Shown: positions 57,942-64,000 of the stretch, piece by piece
Layout: every line of letters starts with the position of its first letter
How positions within the stretch are numbered: position 1 is the stretch's first letter
From: Clostridiales bacterium
Lineage (GTDB): Bacteria; Bacillota; Clostridia; Oscillospirales; Acutalibacteraceae
Direction: 5' to 3'
DNA length: 64,000 bases
Assembly (NCBI GenBank): GCA_018364155.1
Contig: JAGZMM010000002.1
Span: forward strand, 124,001 to 188,000
Notes under the pieces: generated by a model
The model's database searches: none
The model's input: only the letters and a program-made list of their open reading frames with translations
What the model was told of the DNA's origin: nothing
Position numbers and translations under genes: made by a program

Positions 57942-57970
57942 TTGACAAGTTAGGTCGAATGGGATAGAAT
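57942..57970 (+). promoter_or_regulatory. Promoter of thiC
   Basis: TTGACA at 57942-57947, 17-nt spacer, TAGAAT at 57965-57970. It starts about 10 nt ahead of the riboswitch. Confidence 0.8.
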
Positions 57971-57987
57971 AGAGGAACAAATAAGGA

Positions 57988-58073
57988 AAACCGGGGAGCG
58001 TATCGCTGAGATTGGAGCAATCCTAAACCCGTTAAACCTGATACGGATAATGCCGTCGTAGGGAGTTGCTAAA
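57988..58073 (+). ncRNA. TPP riboswitch (THI element)
   Basis: All conserved parts are present: GGGGAGC with the GCTGAGA loop, ACCCGTTAAACCTGATACGGATAATGCCGTCGTAGGGA in segments (core AACCTGAT, GGATAATGCC and GTAGGGA). It binds thiamine pyrophosphate and reduces expression of thiC. It is followed by a terminator hairpin, so control is likely transcriptional. Confidence 0.97.
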
Positions 58074-58087
58074 GCCATACCAAAGCG

Positions 58088-58130
58088 TATGCGGCCGTAT
58101 CCATAACAGGGTACGGCCGCTTTTGTTTTC
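58088..58130 (+). terminator. Riboswitch-controlled terminator
   Basis: Stem GCGGCCGTA (58091-58099) with TACGGCCGC (58112-58120) followed by TTTTGTTTT. The expression platform of the TPP riboswitch, about 55 bp before the thiC start. Confidence 0.9.
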
Positions 58131-58182
58131 CGGCCAAAAAGAATACCCCGCCCAAAGCGGGAAGGCAACTAGGAGGAGCCAA

Positions 58183-59484
58183 ATGAACTATACCACGCAA
58201 ATGGACGCGGCCCGCAAAGGAATCGTTACGAAGGAGCTGCAGGCGGTGGCCGAAAAGGAGCATATGGCAGTCGAGAAGCTCATGGAGCTGGTAGCCGGCG
58301 GCAAGGTCGCCATCCCGGCCAATAAGAACCATACCTGCCTTGACCCCAACGGCATCGGCAACGCCCTGAAAACCAAAATCAACGTAAACCTGGGCACCTC
58401 GAAGGACTGCCTGAACATGGATGCAGAGCTTGAGAAGGTCCACGCCGCTGAGGCCATGGGCGCCGAAGCCATTATGGACCTAAGCTCCTTCGGGGATACC
58501 CGTACCTTCCGCCGTAAGCTCACCGCCGAGTGCAAGGCCACCCTGGGCACTGTGCCCATCTACGACGCCATTGTCTACTACAATAAGCCGTTAAACGAAA
58601 TCACTTCCCAGGAATGGCTGGATGTGGCCCGCATGCACGCCGAGGACGGGGTGGACTTCATGACCATCCACTGCGGCATCAACAAAAGCACCGCCGCGCG
58701 CTTTCAGAAAGCCGGCCGCTTGACCAACATCGTCTCCCGCGGCGGTTCCCTCATCTTCTCCTGGATGGCTATGACCGGCAATGAAAACCCCTTCTACGAG
58801 CATTTTGATGAGCTTTTGGACATCTGCCGTGAGCACGATGTAACCCTGAGCCTGGGCGACGCCTGCCGTCCCGGCTGCATCGAGGACGCAAGCGACATCT
58901 GCCAGCTCGAGGAGCTGATGGTCCTGGGCGAGCTGACCCAGCGCGCCTGGGATAAGGACGTGCAGGTCATCATCGAAGGCCCGGGTCACATGCCCCTTGA
59001 CCAGATTGAAGCAAACGTACGCATTCAGCAGAGCGTCTGCAAGGGCGCGCCCTTCTATGTGCTCGGCCCGTTGGTAACCGACGTGGCCCCGGGTTATGAC
59101 CATATTACCTCGGCCATCGGCGGCGCCATCGCCGCTACCTACGGCGTGTCGTTTTTGTGCTACGTCACTCCCGCCGAGCACCTGCGCCTGCCTACCCTGG
59201 AGGACATGAAGGAGGGCATCATCGCCGCGAAGATCGCCGCCCACGCGGCGGACATCGCCAAAGGCATCCCCGGCGCGAAGGACTGGGACAAGGCCATGAG
59301 CACCGCAAGAAAGGAGCTCGACTGGGAGAAGATGTTCCAGCTTGCCATCGACCCCGAAAAGGCCCGCCGCTACCGGGAGGAATCCACCCCCGAACATGCG
59401 GACACCTGCACCATGTGCGGCAAGATGTGCGCCGTGCGCAATATGAATAAGATTTTGAACGGCGAGTTTGTAGACGTGATTTAA
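58183..59484 (+). CDS. thiC: Phosphomethylpyrimidine synthase
   Basis: 433 residues. Radical SAM enzyme of the ThiC type with the C-terminal CxxCxxxxC cluster motif (TCTMCGKMCAVRN). Conserved blocks: NVNLGTSKDC, MDLSSFGDT, GVDFMTIHCGI, SRGGS, SLGDACRPG, IEGPGHMPLDQI and GPLVTDVAPGYDHIT. It makes HMP-phosphate from AIR for thiamine. The ATG at 58183 has an AGGAGG site; the frame is open back into the riboswitch. No other thiamine gene is present in this window. Confidence 0.97.
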   Translation: MNYTTQMDAARKGIVTKELQAVAEKEHMAVEKLMELVAGGKVAIPANKNHTCLDPNGIGNALKTKINVNLGTSKDCLNMDAELEKVHAAEAMGAEAIMDLSSFGDTRTFRRKLTAECKATLGTVPIYDAIVYYNKPLNEITSQEWLDVARMHAEDGVDFMTIHCGINKSTAARFQKAGRLTNIVSRGGSLIFSWMAMTGNENPFYEHFDELLDICREHDVTLSLGDACRPGCIEDASDICQLEELMVLGELTQRAWDKDVQVIIEGPGHMPLDQIEANVRIQQSVCKGAPFYVLGPLVTDVAPGYDHITSAIGGAIAATYGVSFLCYVTPAEHLRLPTLEDMKEGIIAAKIAAHAADIAKGIPGAKDWDKAMSTARKELDWEKMFQLAIDPEKARRYREESTPEHADTCTMCGKMCAVRNMNKILNGEFVDVI

Positions 59485-59493
59485 AGGAATGGA

Positions 59494-59535
59494 AAAGAAG
59501 GCGGCGGGGGAAGCTTCCCCCGCCGCCTTCTTTGC
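59494..59535 (+). terminator. Terminator of thiC
   Basis: Perfect palindrome, 18-base arms (AAGAAGGCGGCGGGGGAA with complement), ending in TTT. Just after the stop codon. Confidence 0.9.
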
Positions 59536-59568
59536 GCAAAGACCGGCAAACAGGATGGCCGGCGCCGT

Positions 59569-59797
59569 ATTTCAATCCGCGCCCCTCTCGCGAGGAGCGA
59601 CTCCGTCCACGCTTTTCAAACTGGGTGATTCCCTTTATTTCAATCCACGCCTCATGTGGGGCGACGTTGGAGCGAATGCACAATCCGCCCGATACTGGTT
59701 TAACCCACGCTTCCCATAGGGAAAGCGGCTCGCCGTAATCAAACCGTCGCCGGTCAGCGCCTTGTTTCAACCCGCGCGCCCGGTATCCGGGCGCGGC
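59569..59797 (-). CRISPR. Degenerate CRISPR array, type I-C-like, four decayed repeats
   Basis: Repeats at 59569-59601, 59637-59665, 59698-59729 and 59764-59797, with spacer-sized intervals of 35, 32 and 34 nt. Each begins (A/G)TTTCAA(T/C)CC or a one-base variant, GTTTAACCC, followed by (G/A)CGC, then a hairpin, then GCGAC or GCGGC. This is the type I-C repeat, which on the minus strand ends in GTGGATTGAAAC. Hairpin arms differ between repeats but each remains self-complementary (for example GCGCCCGG / CCGGGCGC in the fourth). No cas gene lies in the window. It is read on the minus strand by analogy with I-C; leader not identified. Confidence 0.75.
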
Positions 59798-60049
59798 AGA
59801 ACCTCCGGCCTTACGCTTGGGTTTATAGACTGTCTTGCCCCGGGACTGCCAGCCTGTGAAATATTATCACGCGCTGGCAACCCCTTTCGCCCAGTAAAGG
59901 AGGCTGAGCCCCGTGCGGCGGGGAAAAGCAGCCCGATCGCGTCCGTGACCAACGCCTTCTTACCAACCCATATGTAAGACAAACGTAACACATACAAAGA
60001 TGGAAATCTTTATTACAATTGTATCATATCTGTACAACAGGGTGATACC
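59798..60049. other. Region beside CRISPR remnant, about 250 bp, with hairpins
   Basis: At 59847-59879 a hairpin of 7 bp (TGCCAGC / GCTGGCA) encloses GTGA / TCAC. CCCCG / CGGGG is near 59915. Near 60020-60048 the palindromic words TTGTA / TACAA and GTATCA / TGATAC precede the RHH gene and may be its operator. The CRISPR leader would be on this side. No gene is seen. Confidence 0.4.
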
Positions 60050-60241
60050 ATGAAACGCTTCCAAATTCCCTCTATACCAGCCACCACTAGCAAAAGCATC
60101 CGCTTCCCCAACGACCTGGTCGAGCAGGTGGAGCAGGCCATCCAGGGGAAGGACTGCACCTTTTCCGCTTTCGTGGTGGAAGCCGTCCGCGCCGCCCTCC
60201 AGGTGGAGGATACCCGCCAGGAGGAAAGCCATGCCCTATAA
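60050..60241 (+). CDS. Ribbon-helix-helix-type small protein (YlcI/YnfO-like)
   Basis: 63 residues. KSIRFPNDLVEQVEQAIQGKDCTFSAFVVEAVRAAL is a typical RHH strand-helix-helix, with an acidic tail. Such proteins bind DNA as dimers and often act as antitoxins or autorepressors. It overlaps the SLOG gene by 11 bp (ATG of the next gene inside its end), so translation is coupled. Start codon ATG at 60050 after AGGGTGAT. Confidence 0.75.
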   Translation: MKRFQIPSIPATTSKSIRFPNDLVEQVEQAIQGKDCTFSAFVVEAVRAALQVEDTRQEESHAL

Positions 60242-60707
60242 AACCTGCTGTTTCACCGGCCACCGCCGCCTGCCGTCCGAGGAAATCCCCGCCCTGCGCA
60301 AGCGGCTTGAGGAGGAAATCCGCCGCCTTTACCGCGAGGGTTTCCACTATTTTGCCGCCGGCGGCGCCCTGGGCTTCGATACCCTGGCCGCCCTCGCCGT
60401 CCTTTCCCTGCGAAAGGAACTGCCCGGCCTTCGCCTGATTCTCGTCCTCCCCTGCCTGGACCAGACCCGCGGCTGGCCCCCGCAGGACGTGGACCTCTAC
60501 GACTTCATCAAACGCCGGGCCGACAAGGTGGTCTATACCGGCCAAGGATATACCCCCGGCTGTATGCACCGGCGCAACCGCACCCTGGTGGAAGGGAGCG
60601 ACTGCTGTCTGAGTTACCTTACCCGCCGCTCCGGCGGCACCTTTTATACCGTCGAATACTGCCGCAAACAGGGTGTTCCCGTCATCAATTTGGGAGCGGG
60701 GCTATGA
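60231..60707 (+). CDS. DUF1273 / SLOG-family protein (YpsA-like)
   Basis: 158 residues. Starts CCFTGHRRLP, a hallmark of the DUF1273 group, then EGFHYFAAGGALGFDTLAALAVLSL and DQTRGWPPQDV, GYTPGCMHRRNRTLVEGSDCCLSYL, RRSGGTFYTVEYCRKQGVPVINL. These are the Gly-rich and Arg-containing loops of the Rossmann-like SLOG fold, which binds nucleotides or ADP-ribose derivatives. YpsA of Bacillus is linked to cell division and stress; SLOG domains also occur in defence systems. Paired with an RHH protein, which is a toxin-antitoxin-like arrangement, but there is no proof. Terminator overlaps its stop. Confidence 0.85.
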   Translation: MPYKTCCFTGHRRLPSEEIPALRKRLEEEIRRLYREGFHYFAAGGALGFDTLAALAVLSLRKELPGLRLILVLPCLDQTRGWPPQDVDLYDFIKRRADKVVYTGQGYTPGCMHRRNRTLVEGSDCCLSYLTRRSGGTFYTVEYCRKQGVPVINLGAGL

Positions 60708-60732
60708 ACTTGATTCATAGCCCCGCTTCTTT
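60696..60732 (+). terminator. Terminator overlapping the SLOG stop codon
   Basis: Stem GCGGGGCTATGAA / TTCATAGCCCCGC with loop CTTGA, then TTCTTTC. The TGA stop is inside the stem. Confidence 0.85.
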
Positions 60733-60829
60733 CTGCAAAAAAGCCGTTGTAAATGGTGAAAAACACGACATAATAGCCAAAAAGTATTTACAAGTATAGG
60801 CAAAGTGAATATAATTCACTTACCGAAGC

Positions 60830-61843
60830 TCAAACCACATACCACACCCGATTTCCCGGGAAATATCGCCGCAGGAGGGAAACCATCGTCTTGCCCGCTT
60901 CCTCCCGCACCGTGGTCTGGTACGCGTATTTTCCCTTGCCCCGCCCAGTCATGAGCGCTGGGTCGAACAGGTCCGGAGCGTTCGGGAAGGCTTCCTGGTT
61001 GATGGCCCGGTGAACATAGCTGTAGGTCATGAAGATGACCTCAAAAAAGGCGGTTTTCTTCACCTCATCGCTTAAGGTGTCCGCCAATTGTTTGAACATT
61101 TCCTGATACAAAGCCTCCCAGCCTTCCACCAGCATCACCGGCGCCACCAGAATCCCCACCGGGTATCCCGCCGCCTTGAGCTTGTTTAAGGCTGCGGCCC
61201 GGCCCAAGAGGGGAGAGGTCCCCAGCTCCACCCGGCGGATGAGGGCGGAAGGGTTCACGCTCATGCGAACCGTCACCCGTCCCCCGTGGTTGAGCCCCAA
61301 AATGCCGTCCACCATGTCGAACTTGGTCGGAAAGGTCAGAAATCCCTGTCGGGCTTTCTGGAACCCCTCGATGGTAAAGGGCAGGTTGCCGGTTATGGTG
61401 TTTTCCAAAATCAGGTCGGAATTGCTGCCGATTTCGAAGGTCAGAGGCCGGTCGGCCCGGTCGGCGGTTTTGATAAGCCGGTCGAGCATCTGCTCGCGGT
61501 TGACGAATACTCGCAAATAAGCGCATTTATTGTAATGGCACACCAGATAACAGTACAAACACATGGCCGTGCACCCCGACGAGGTGTAGGGCACCAGATA
61601 ATCGGAAGTCTTGTGGTTTTCCACATACCGGTGGGTTTTGCGGATACCGAGAATGAGCGCTCGTTTCATCTTTGGAAAGGCAGCGTTGGGCTGCCGGCGC
61701 ATTTCGGGAATGTTGTTGTGGTTCTCGATGGGGATGCAGGGCACACCCGCTTTCCCGTAACGGTCAAAAAGCTCCCGGCCCAGCGGGTAGGACAGGGCCG
61801 CTTCTTCATAATAAACGGCGTTGGGGGAAAACATGTTAGCCAT
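60830..61843 (-). CDS. splB: Radical SAM protein, spore photoproduct lyase-like
   Basis: 337 residues. The radical SAM CxxxCxxC motif is in SSGCTAMCLYCYLVC (residues 89-103), preceded by KTSDYLVPYTSSG as in SplB. Other SplB blocks are FEIGSNSDLILE, VTVRMSVNPSALIRRVELGT and FFEVIFMTYSYVHRAINQEAFPNAP. The enzyme would repair the spore photoproduct thymine dimer in germinating spores, implying a spore former. It overlaps the preceding NSS transporter gene by 8 bp on the same strand, an unusual pairing. The C-terminal region is more divergent and lacks a clear conserved Cys, so the substrate could differ. Confidence 0.82.
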   Translation of the reverse strand: MANMFSPNAVYYEEAALSYPLGRELFDRYGKAGVPCIPIENHNNIPEMRRQPNAAFPKMKRALILGIRKTHRYVENHKTSDYLVPYTSSGCTAMCLYCYLVCHYNKCAYLRVFVNREQMLDRLIKTADRADRPLTFEIGSNSDLILENTITGNLPFTIEGFQKARQGFLTFPTKFDMVDGILGLNHGGRVTVRMSVNPSALIRRVELGTSPLLGRAAALNKLKAAGYPVGILVAPVMLVEGWEALYQEMFKQLADTLSDEVKKTAFFEVIFMTYSYVHRAINQEAFPNAPDLFDPALMTGRGKGKYAYQTTVREEAGKTMVSLLRRYFPGNRVWYVV

Positions 61844-63341
61844 CCTCCTTGTCCGCAGCGGGCAGAGACTTGCCCCTGGCCTGTTGCAAGCCGATGCCGG
61901 CCGCCAGAGCCAGCGCCACCGCCAGCCACCCGCCGATGATCAGATATTGGTAATCAAAGCCCATATAGGGCGTTACGATATTGGAAATGACAAAGGAAAT
62001 CCCGATGAGGATAAAGATGGCCGGGCAGAAATAGCGGATCGTCACGTCCCACCACCGGCCGAATTTTGGCCTTGCGTGAAGGTTCAAGTGCTCGCGGATG
62101 GGCGCCGTGCCGAACATCCACCCCACTGCGATGCATTCGGCGATGCCGATGAGCAGAAGCAGGAAGTTGTTGATGTGATGGTCAATGATGTCCAGCCAGT
62201 AAAGGCCCGCACCGCTGGTGAAGAAAAGGGAAATGGTTCCCCCCGCCAGGCATACGCCAATCAGGGTACGCTTGGGGCTCAAGCCGAACTTGTCCGTCAG
62301 CGAATGGGTCACCGTTTCCACCATGCTAAAGGCCGAGTCGATGCCCAAAGTCAGCAGCATCAGGAAAAAGCACAGCGAGAACAAGACCGTCACCACCTGT
62401 CCGCCCGGAAAAGCGGCGATGGCCTGTGGATAGGTCACAAAGACCAGCATGATTCCCTGGTATTCCATGTCCCCGATGGGCGTGCCGGTGATGGTGGAAA
62501 GGTAGCCCAGGGTGGTAAAGATTACGAATCCGGAGAAAAAACTGATGGCCGCGTCGCCGCCGCCGATGATGAGTGCGTCGCCGATGAGGTTGCTTTTCTT
62601 CCCCAAAAAGCTTCCATATACGATCATGACCGACATGAGGATGCTCATACTTACAAACACTTGCCCGTAGGCGGCCGCCCAGAGATTCACGTCCCAGAGC
62701 TTGTTCCAGTCGGGGGTAATGTAGTAGCGAATGCCGTCCATGGCGCCCGGCAGGGTCAGGCCGTGGACAAGAAGGGCCGCCAGCAAAATCAGCGGCGTAA
62801 TAACCGTGATTTTCGCGATCAGCCCCACCGTCTTAATTCCCTTGCGCAGGCAGAACCATACGATCACCCACAGCACCGCTACCAGCAGGCAGAGCAGAGG
62901 ATTAAAGGATCCCAGTTCGCCAGGAGAGGCGGTCTGCTGCAAAACGTTGTTTTTGAAGTAATCCACGTCTCCCAGCCATTTCAGGGAGAAGGAATGAACG
63001 AAAAAGTCAGACGCCCAGCCCAGAATGACCATATAGTAGGTCACCACGATAAAGCTTGCGATCACGCCCAGCCAGCCGATCCATTCAAAGCGTTTGTTCA
63101 TCCGGCCCATGGCCGAGGGCGCCGCTGCCTGAAACTTACGGCCGATGGCCAGTTCCAGGGTCAGCAGGGGAATGCCTGCCGTGAGAATGGCCACCAGGTA
63201 GGCCACCAGAAAGGTGCCGCCGCCGTTTTGAAACGCCTGGCCGGGAAAGCGCCAGAGATTTCCAAGCCCCACCGCTGAACCGATGGCGGCAAAAATAAAG
63301 GAACTGCGTGAGTTCCAGTGTTCCCGATGGTTGTTTTTCAT
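61836..63341 (-). CDS. Sodium-dependent transporter of the NSS (SNF) family
   Basis: 501 residues with about 12 hydrophobic helices. N-terminal family signature SSFIFAAIGSAVGLGNLWRFPGQAFQNGGGTFLVAYL (Na1/Na2 and substrate unwound helix 1), GIPLLTLELAIGR, helix 6 SVGI-type region and helix 8 SAFSMVETVTHS. Bacterial NSS transporters import amino acids or related compounds with Na+. The 8-bp overlap with splB suggests co-translation. Helix-scale features do not fix the substrate. Confidence 0.92.
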   Translation of the reverse strand: MKNNHREHWNSRSSFIFAAIGSAVGLGNLWRFPGQAFQNGGGTFLVAYLVAILTAGIPLLTLELAIGRKFQAAAPSAMGRMNKRFEWIGWLGVIASFIVVTYYMVILGWASDFFVHSFSLKWLGDVDYFKNNVLQQTASPGELGSFNPLLCLLVAVLWVIVWFCLRKGIKTVGLIAKITVITPLILLAALLVHGLTLPGAMDGIRYYITPDWNKLWDVNLWAAAYGQVFVSMSILMSVMIVYGSFLGKKSNLIGDALIIGGGDAAISFFSGFVIFTTLGYLSTITGTPIGDMEYQGIMLVFVTYPQAIAAFPGGQVVTVLFSLCFFLMLLTLGIDSAFSMVETVTHSLTDKFGLSPKRTLIGVCLAGGTISLFFTSGAGLYWLDIIDHHINNFLLLLIGIAECIAVGWMFGTAPIREHLNLHARPKFGRWWDVTIRYFCPAIFILIGISFVISNIVTPYMGFDYQYLIIGGWLAVALALAAGIGLQQARGKSLPAADKEDG

Positions 63342-63523
63342 GCCAGTTCCCCCGCCCTTTTCAAATGGTTTCGATGTTAAGAATTCCCCGAACGAATCGT
63401 TTTATCCGAAGCAGGGCGGTACAGCCGCCGCGGGCAGGAGAAGAAGTACGGACAGCCGCCTCCAACGAGAAAACCCAGCGGCCTCAAAGGGAGAAAAATG
63501 CTTCCGACCAGCGCCGCACCCTT

Positions 63524-63551
63524 CTGACAAAGGGATCAAGCCGGTTATACT
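63524..63551 (+). promoter_or_regulatory. Promoter of small XRE gene
   Basis: CTGACA at 63524-63529, 16-nt spacer, TATACT at 63546-63551. It lies 80 bp ahead of the gene. Confidence 0.55.
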
Positions 63552-63630
63552 GGCTTTTTCTGTCGCATTCCCGCAGCGTTGGGCGTACGTTGCCCACCGT
63601 TTGCCAATGTCAGGAAAGAGGTGTTGTCCG

Positions 63631-63837
63631 ATGATCAGTTACCAACCTTTTTACCAAACGCTCAAAGAAAAGAACCTGACGGAGTATTATCTGATTTTCA
63701 AGCAGGGCTTTTCCTCCAACACGCTATACCGGATGAAACACGGCGGAACCATTACTACGAAAACGCTGGACACGCTGTGTTTTATTTTGGACTGCGACGT
63801 AGACGCGATCATCTCTTACGAACGCGACCCAGGATAA
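63631..63837 (+). CDS. Small XRE/Cro-type HTH protein
   Basis: 68 residues. Pattern FYQTLKEKNLTEYYLIFKQGFSSNTLYRMKHGGTITTKTLDTLCFILDCDVDAIISY is the compact Cro-like helix-turn-helix (YozG type) common in Firmicutes. The ATG at 63631 has AAAGAGGTG eight bases upstream; the frame is open for 116 codons before it, without other support. No partner gene is visible. Confidence 0.82.
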   Translation: MISYQPFYQTLKEKNLTEYYLIFKQGFSSNTLYRMKHGGTITTKTLDTLCFILDCDVDAIISYERDPG

Positions 63838-63880
63838 AAGCCGCCCGGTGCAAATGAAAACGGAAAAGAAGGCGGCATCA

Positions 63881-63924
63881 AAAAAGACCGGCCGAGGATT
63901 TAAAAAATCCTGGCCGGTCTTTTG
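63881..63924. terminator. Bidirectional terminator between small XRE gene and YbjQ-like gene
   Basis: Stem AAAAGACCGGCCAGGATTT-type (one unpaired G) with complement and A/T ends, T run on both strands. It serves the convergent genes. Confidence 0.88.
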
Positions 63925-63933
63925 CCTATGTAT

Positions 63934-64000
63934 TTACTTGATTTTTACCGCCGTGCCATATGCCATGACCTCCGCTGCGCCCTGCATGATCGCAGAAGAC
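63934..64000 (-). CDS. YbjQ/UPF0145-family protein, C-terminal end (truncated by window edge)
   Basis: Only the last 21 codons are in the window (minus strand): SSAIMQGAAEVMAYGTAVKIK then stop. The motif SSxIMQGAAEVMAYGTAV is the conserved end of the YbjQ (DUF74) heavy-metal-binding-like family, which forms pentamers. Function is unknown. The start lies beyond the window. Confidence 0.88.
   Translation of the reverse strand, partial: SSAIMQGAAEVMAYGTAVKIK

Noticed and set aside
59780..59850. c-di-GMP-I (GEMM) riboswitch on the minus strand
   Set aside because: A stretch with GGGGCAA and GCGTAAGGCCGGAGG is only superficially similar; the conserved spacing and the tetraloop-receptor parts are missing, and there is no gene downstream in that direction.
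61821..63278. Long frame antisense to the NSS transporter gene
   Set aside because: High GC leaves antisense frames open; the minus-strand frame has clear NSS motifs. Similar shadows at 22499-23527, 44329-45996, 41839-43098 and 23657-24487 were left out for the same reason.
63342..63630. Upstream extension of the small XRE frame
   Set aside because: The extension contains no domain and a promoter lies inside it; the start at 63631 has a Shine-Dalgarno site.

Overview
The window looks like chromosomal DNA from a high-GC (roughly 58-60% by eye), anaerobic, endospore-forming gut Firmicute, most likely of the Oscillospiraceae/Ruminococcaceae. The evidence is a two-subunit GlgC/GlgD pyrophosphorylase with the glycogen operon, pyruvate:ferredoxin oxidoreductase (NifJ), a flavodiiron protein, a SplB-like radical SAM enzyme, a YitT-family protein, FabV, TTG/GTG starts behind strong Shine-Dalgarno sites, and sigma-A promoters close to consensus. 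The assignment is an inference from gene content; no rRNA is present.

Layout. 1-4.1 kb: the end of a flavodiiron protein, a glyoxalase-fold protein, an AT-richer orphan membrane protein, and an AraC regulator. 4.3-10 kb: a catabolic operon divergent from the AraC gene, with three TIM-barrel sugar isomerase/epimerases, a Gfo/Idh/MocA dehydrogenase, mannonate dehydratase (UxuA) and a UxuB-like SDR. 10.2-18.5 kb: PgeF (with a Cys-rich leader), an esterase, purB-purA behind a perfect promoter and a structured leader, glmS and a YitT protein. 18.7-24.6 kb: the glgB-C-D-A operon on the minus strand. 24.9-31 kb: an XRE regulator, tRNA-Gln, a gamma carbonic anhydrase-like protein, a TarI/IspD cytidylyltransferase, a membrane-anchored M23 peptidase, a small membrane protein and a variant IMP dehydrogenase. 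31-37.5 kb: FabV, then a DeoR regulator with a SorE-like dehydrogenase and an unusual SDR, then RhaM and a GH43-like protein. 37.5-40.2 kb: two tiny overlapping genes, a Gly-Arg-His-Gln tRNA cluster, a PrsA-like lipoprotein and an XRE regulator. 40.4-47.2 kb: NifJ, a CNNM/CorC protein and three small XRE regulators around an operator-rich AT island. 47.2-53.5 kb: a GH1 beta-glucosidase and an isolated phage-tail-like module (BppU-type baseplate protein with six 31-residue repeats, two small tail-end proteins, and an amidase with four LysM domains). 53.7-64 kb: aroK, trpS with an aminotransferase, an AEC transporter, thiC with a TPP riboswitch, a decayed type I-C-like CRISPR array, an RHH/SLOG gene pair, a SplB-like enzyme overlapping an NSS transporter, a small XRE protein, and the end of a YbjQ-family gene.

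How it works together. Several regulator-plus-pathway units are readable: AraC with hexuronate/sugar catabolism, DeoR with sugar-phosphate dehydrogenases, a TPP riboswitch with ThiC, and a dyad over the nifJ promoter. The most unusual items are the CRISPR remnant whose repeats have diverged yet each keeps a hairpin, the stand-alone baseplate/lysin cassette, the coupled pair of tiny proteins at 37.6-37.9 kb, the multi-box operator island at 46.2-46.3 kb, and structured leaders ahead of purB and the IMP dehydrogenase gene.
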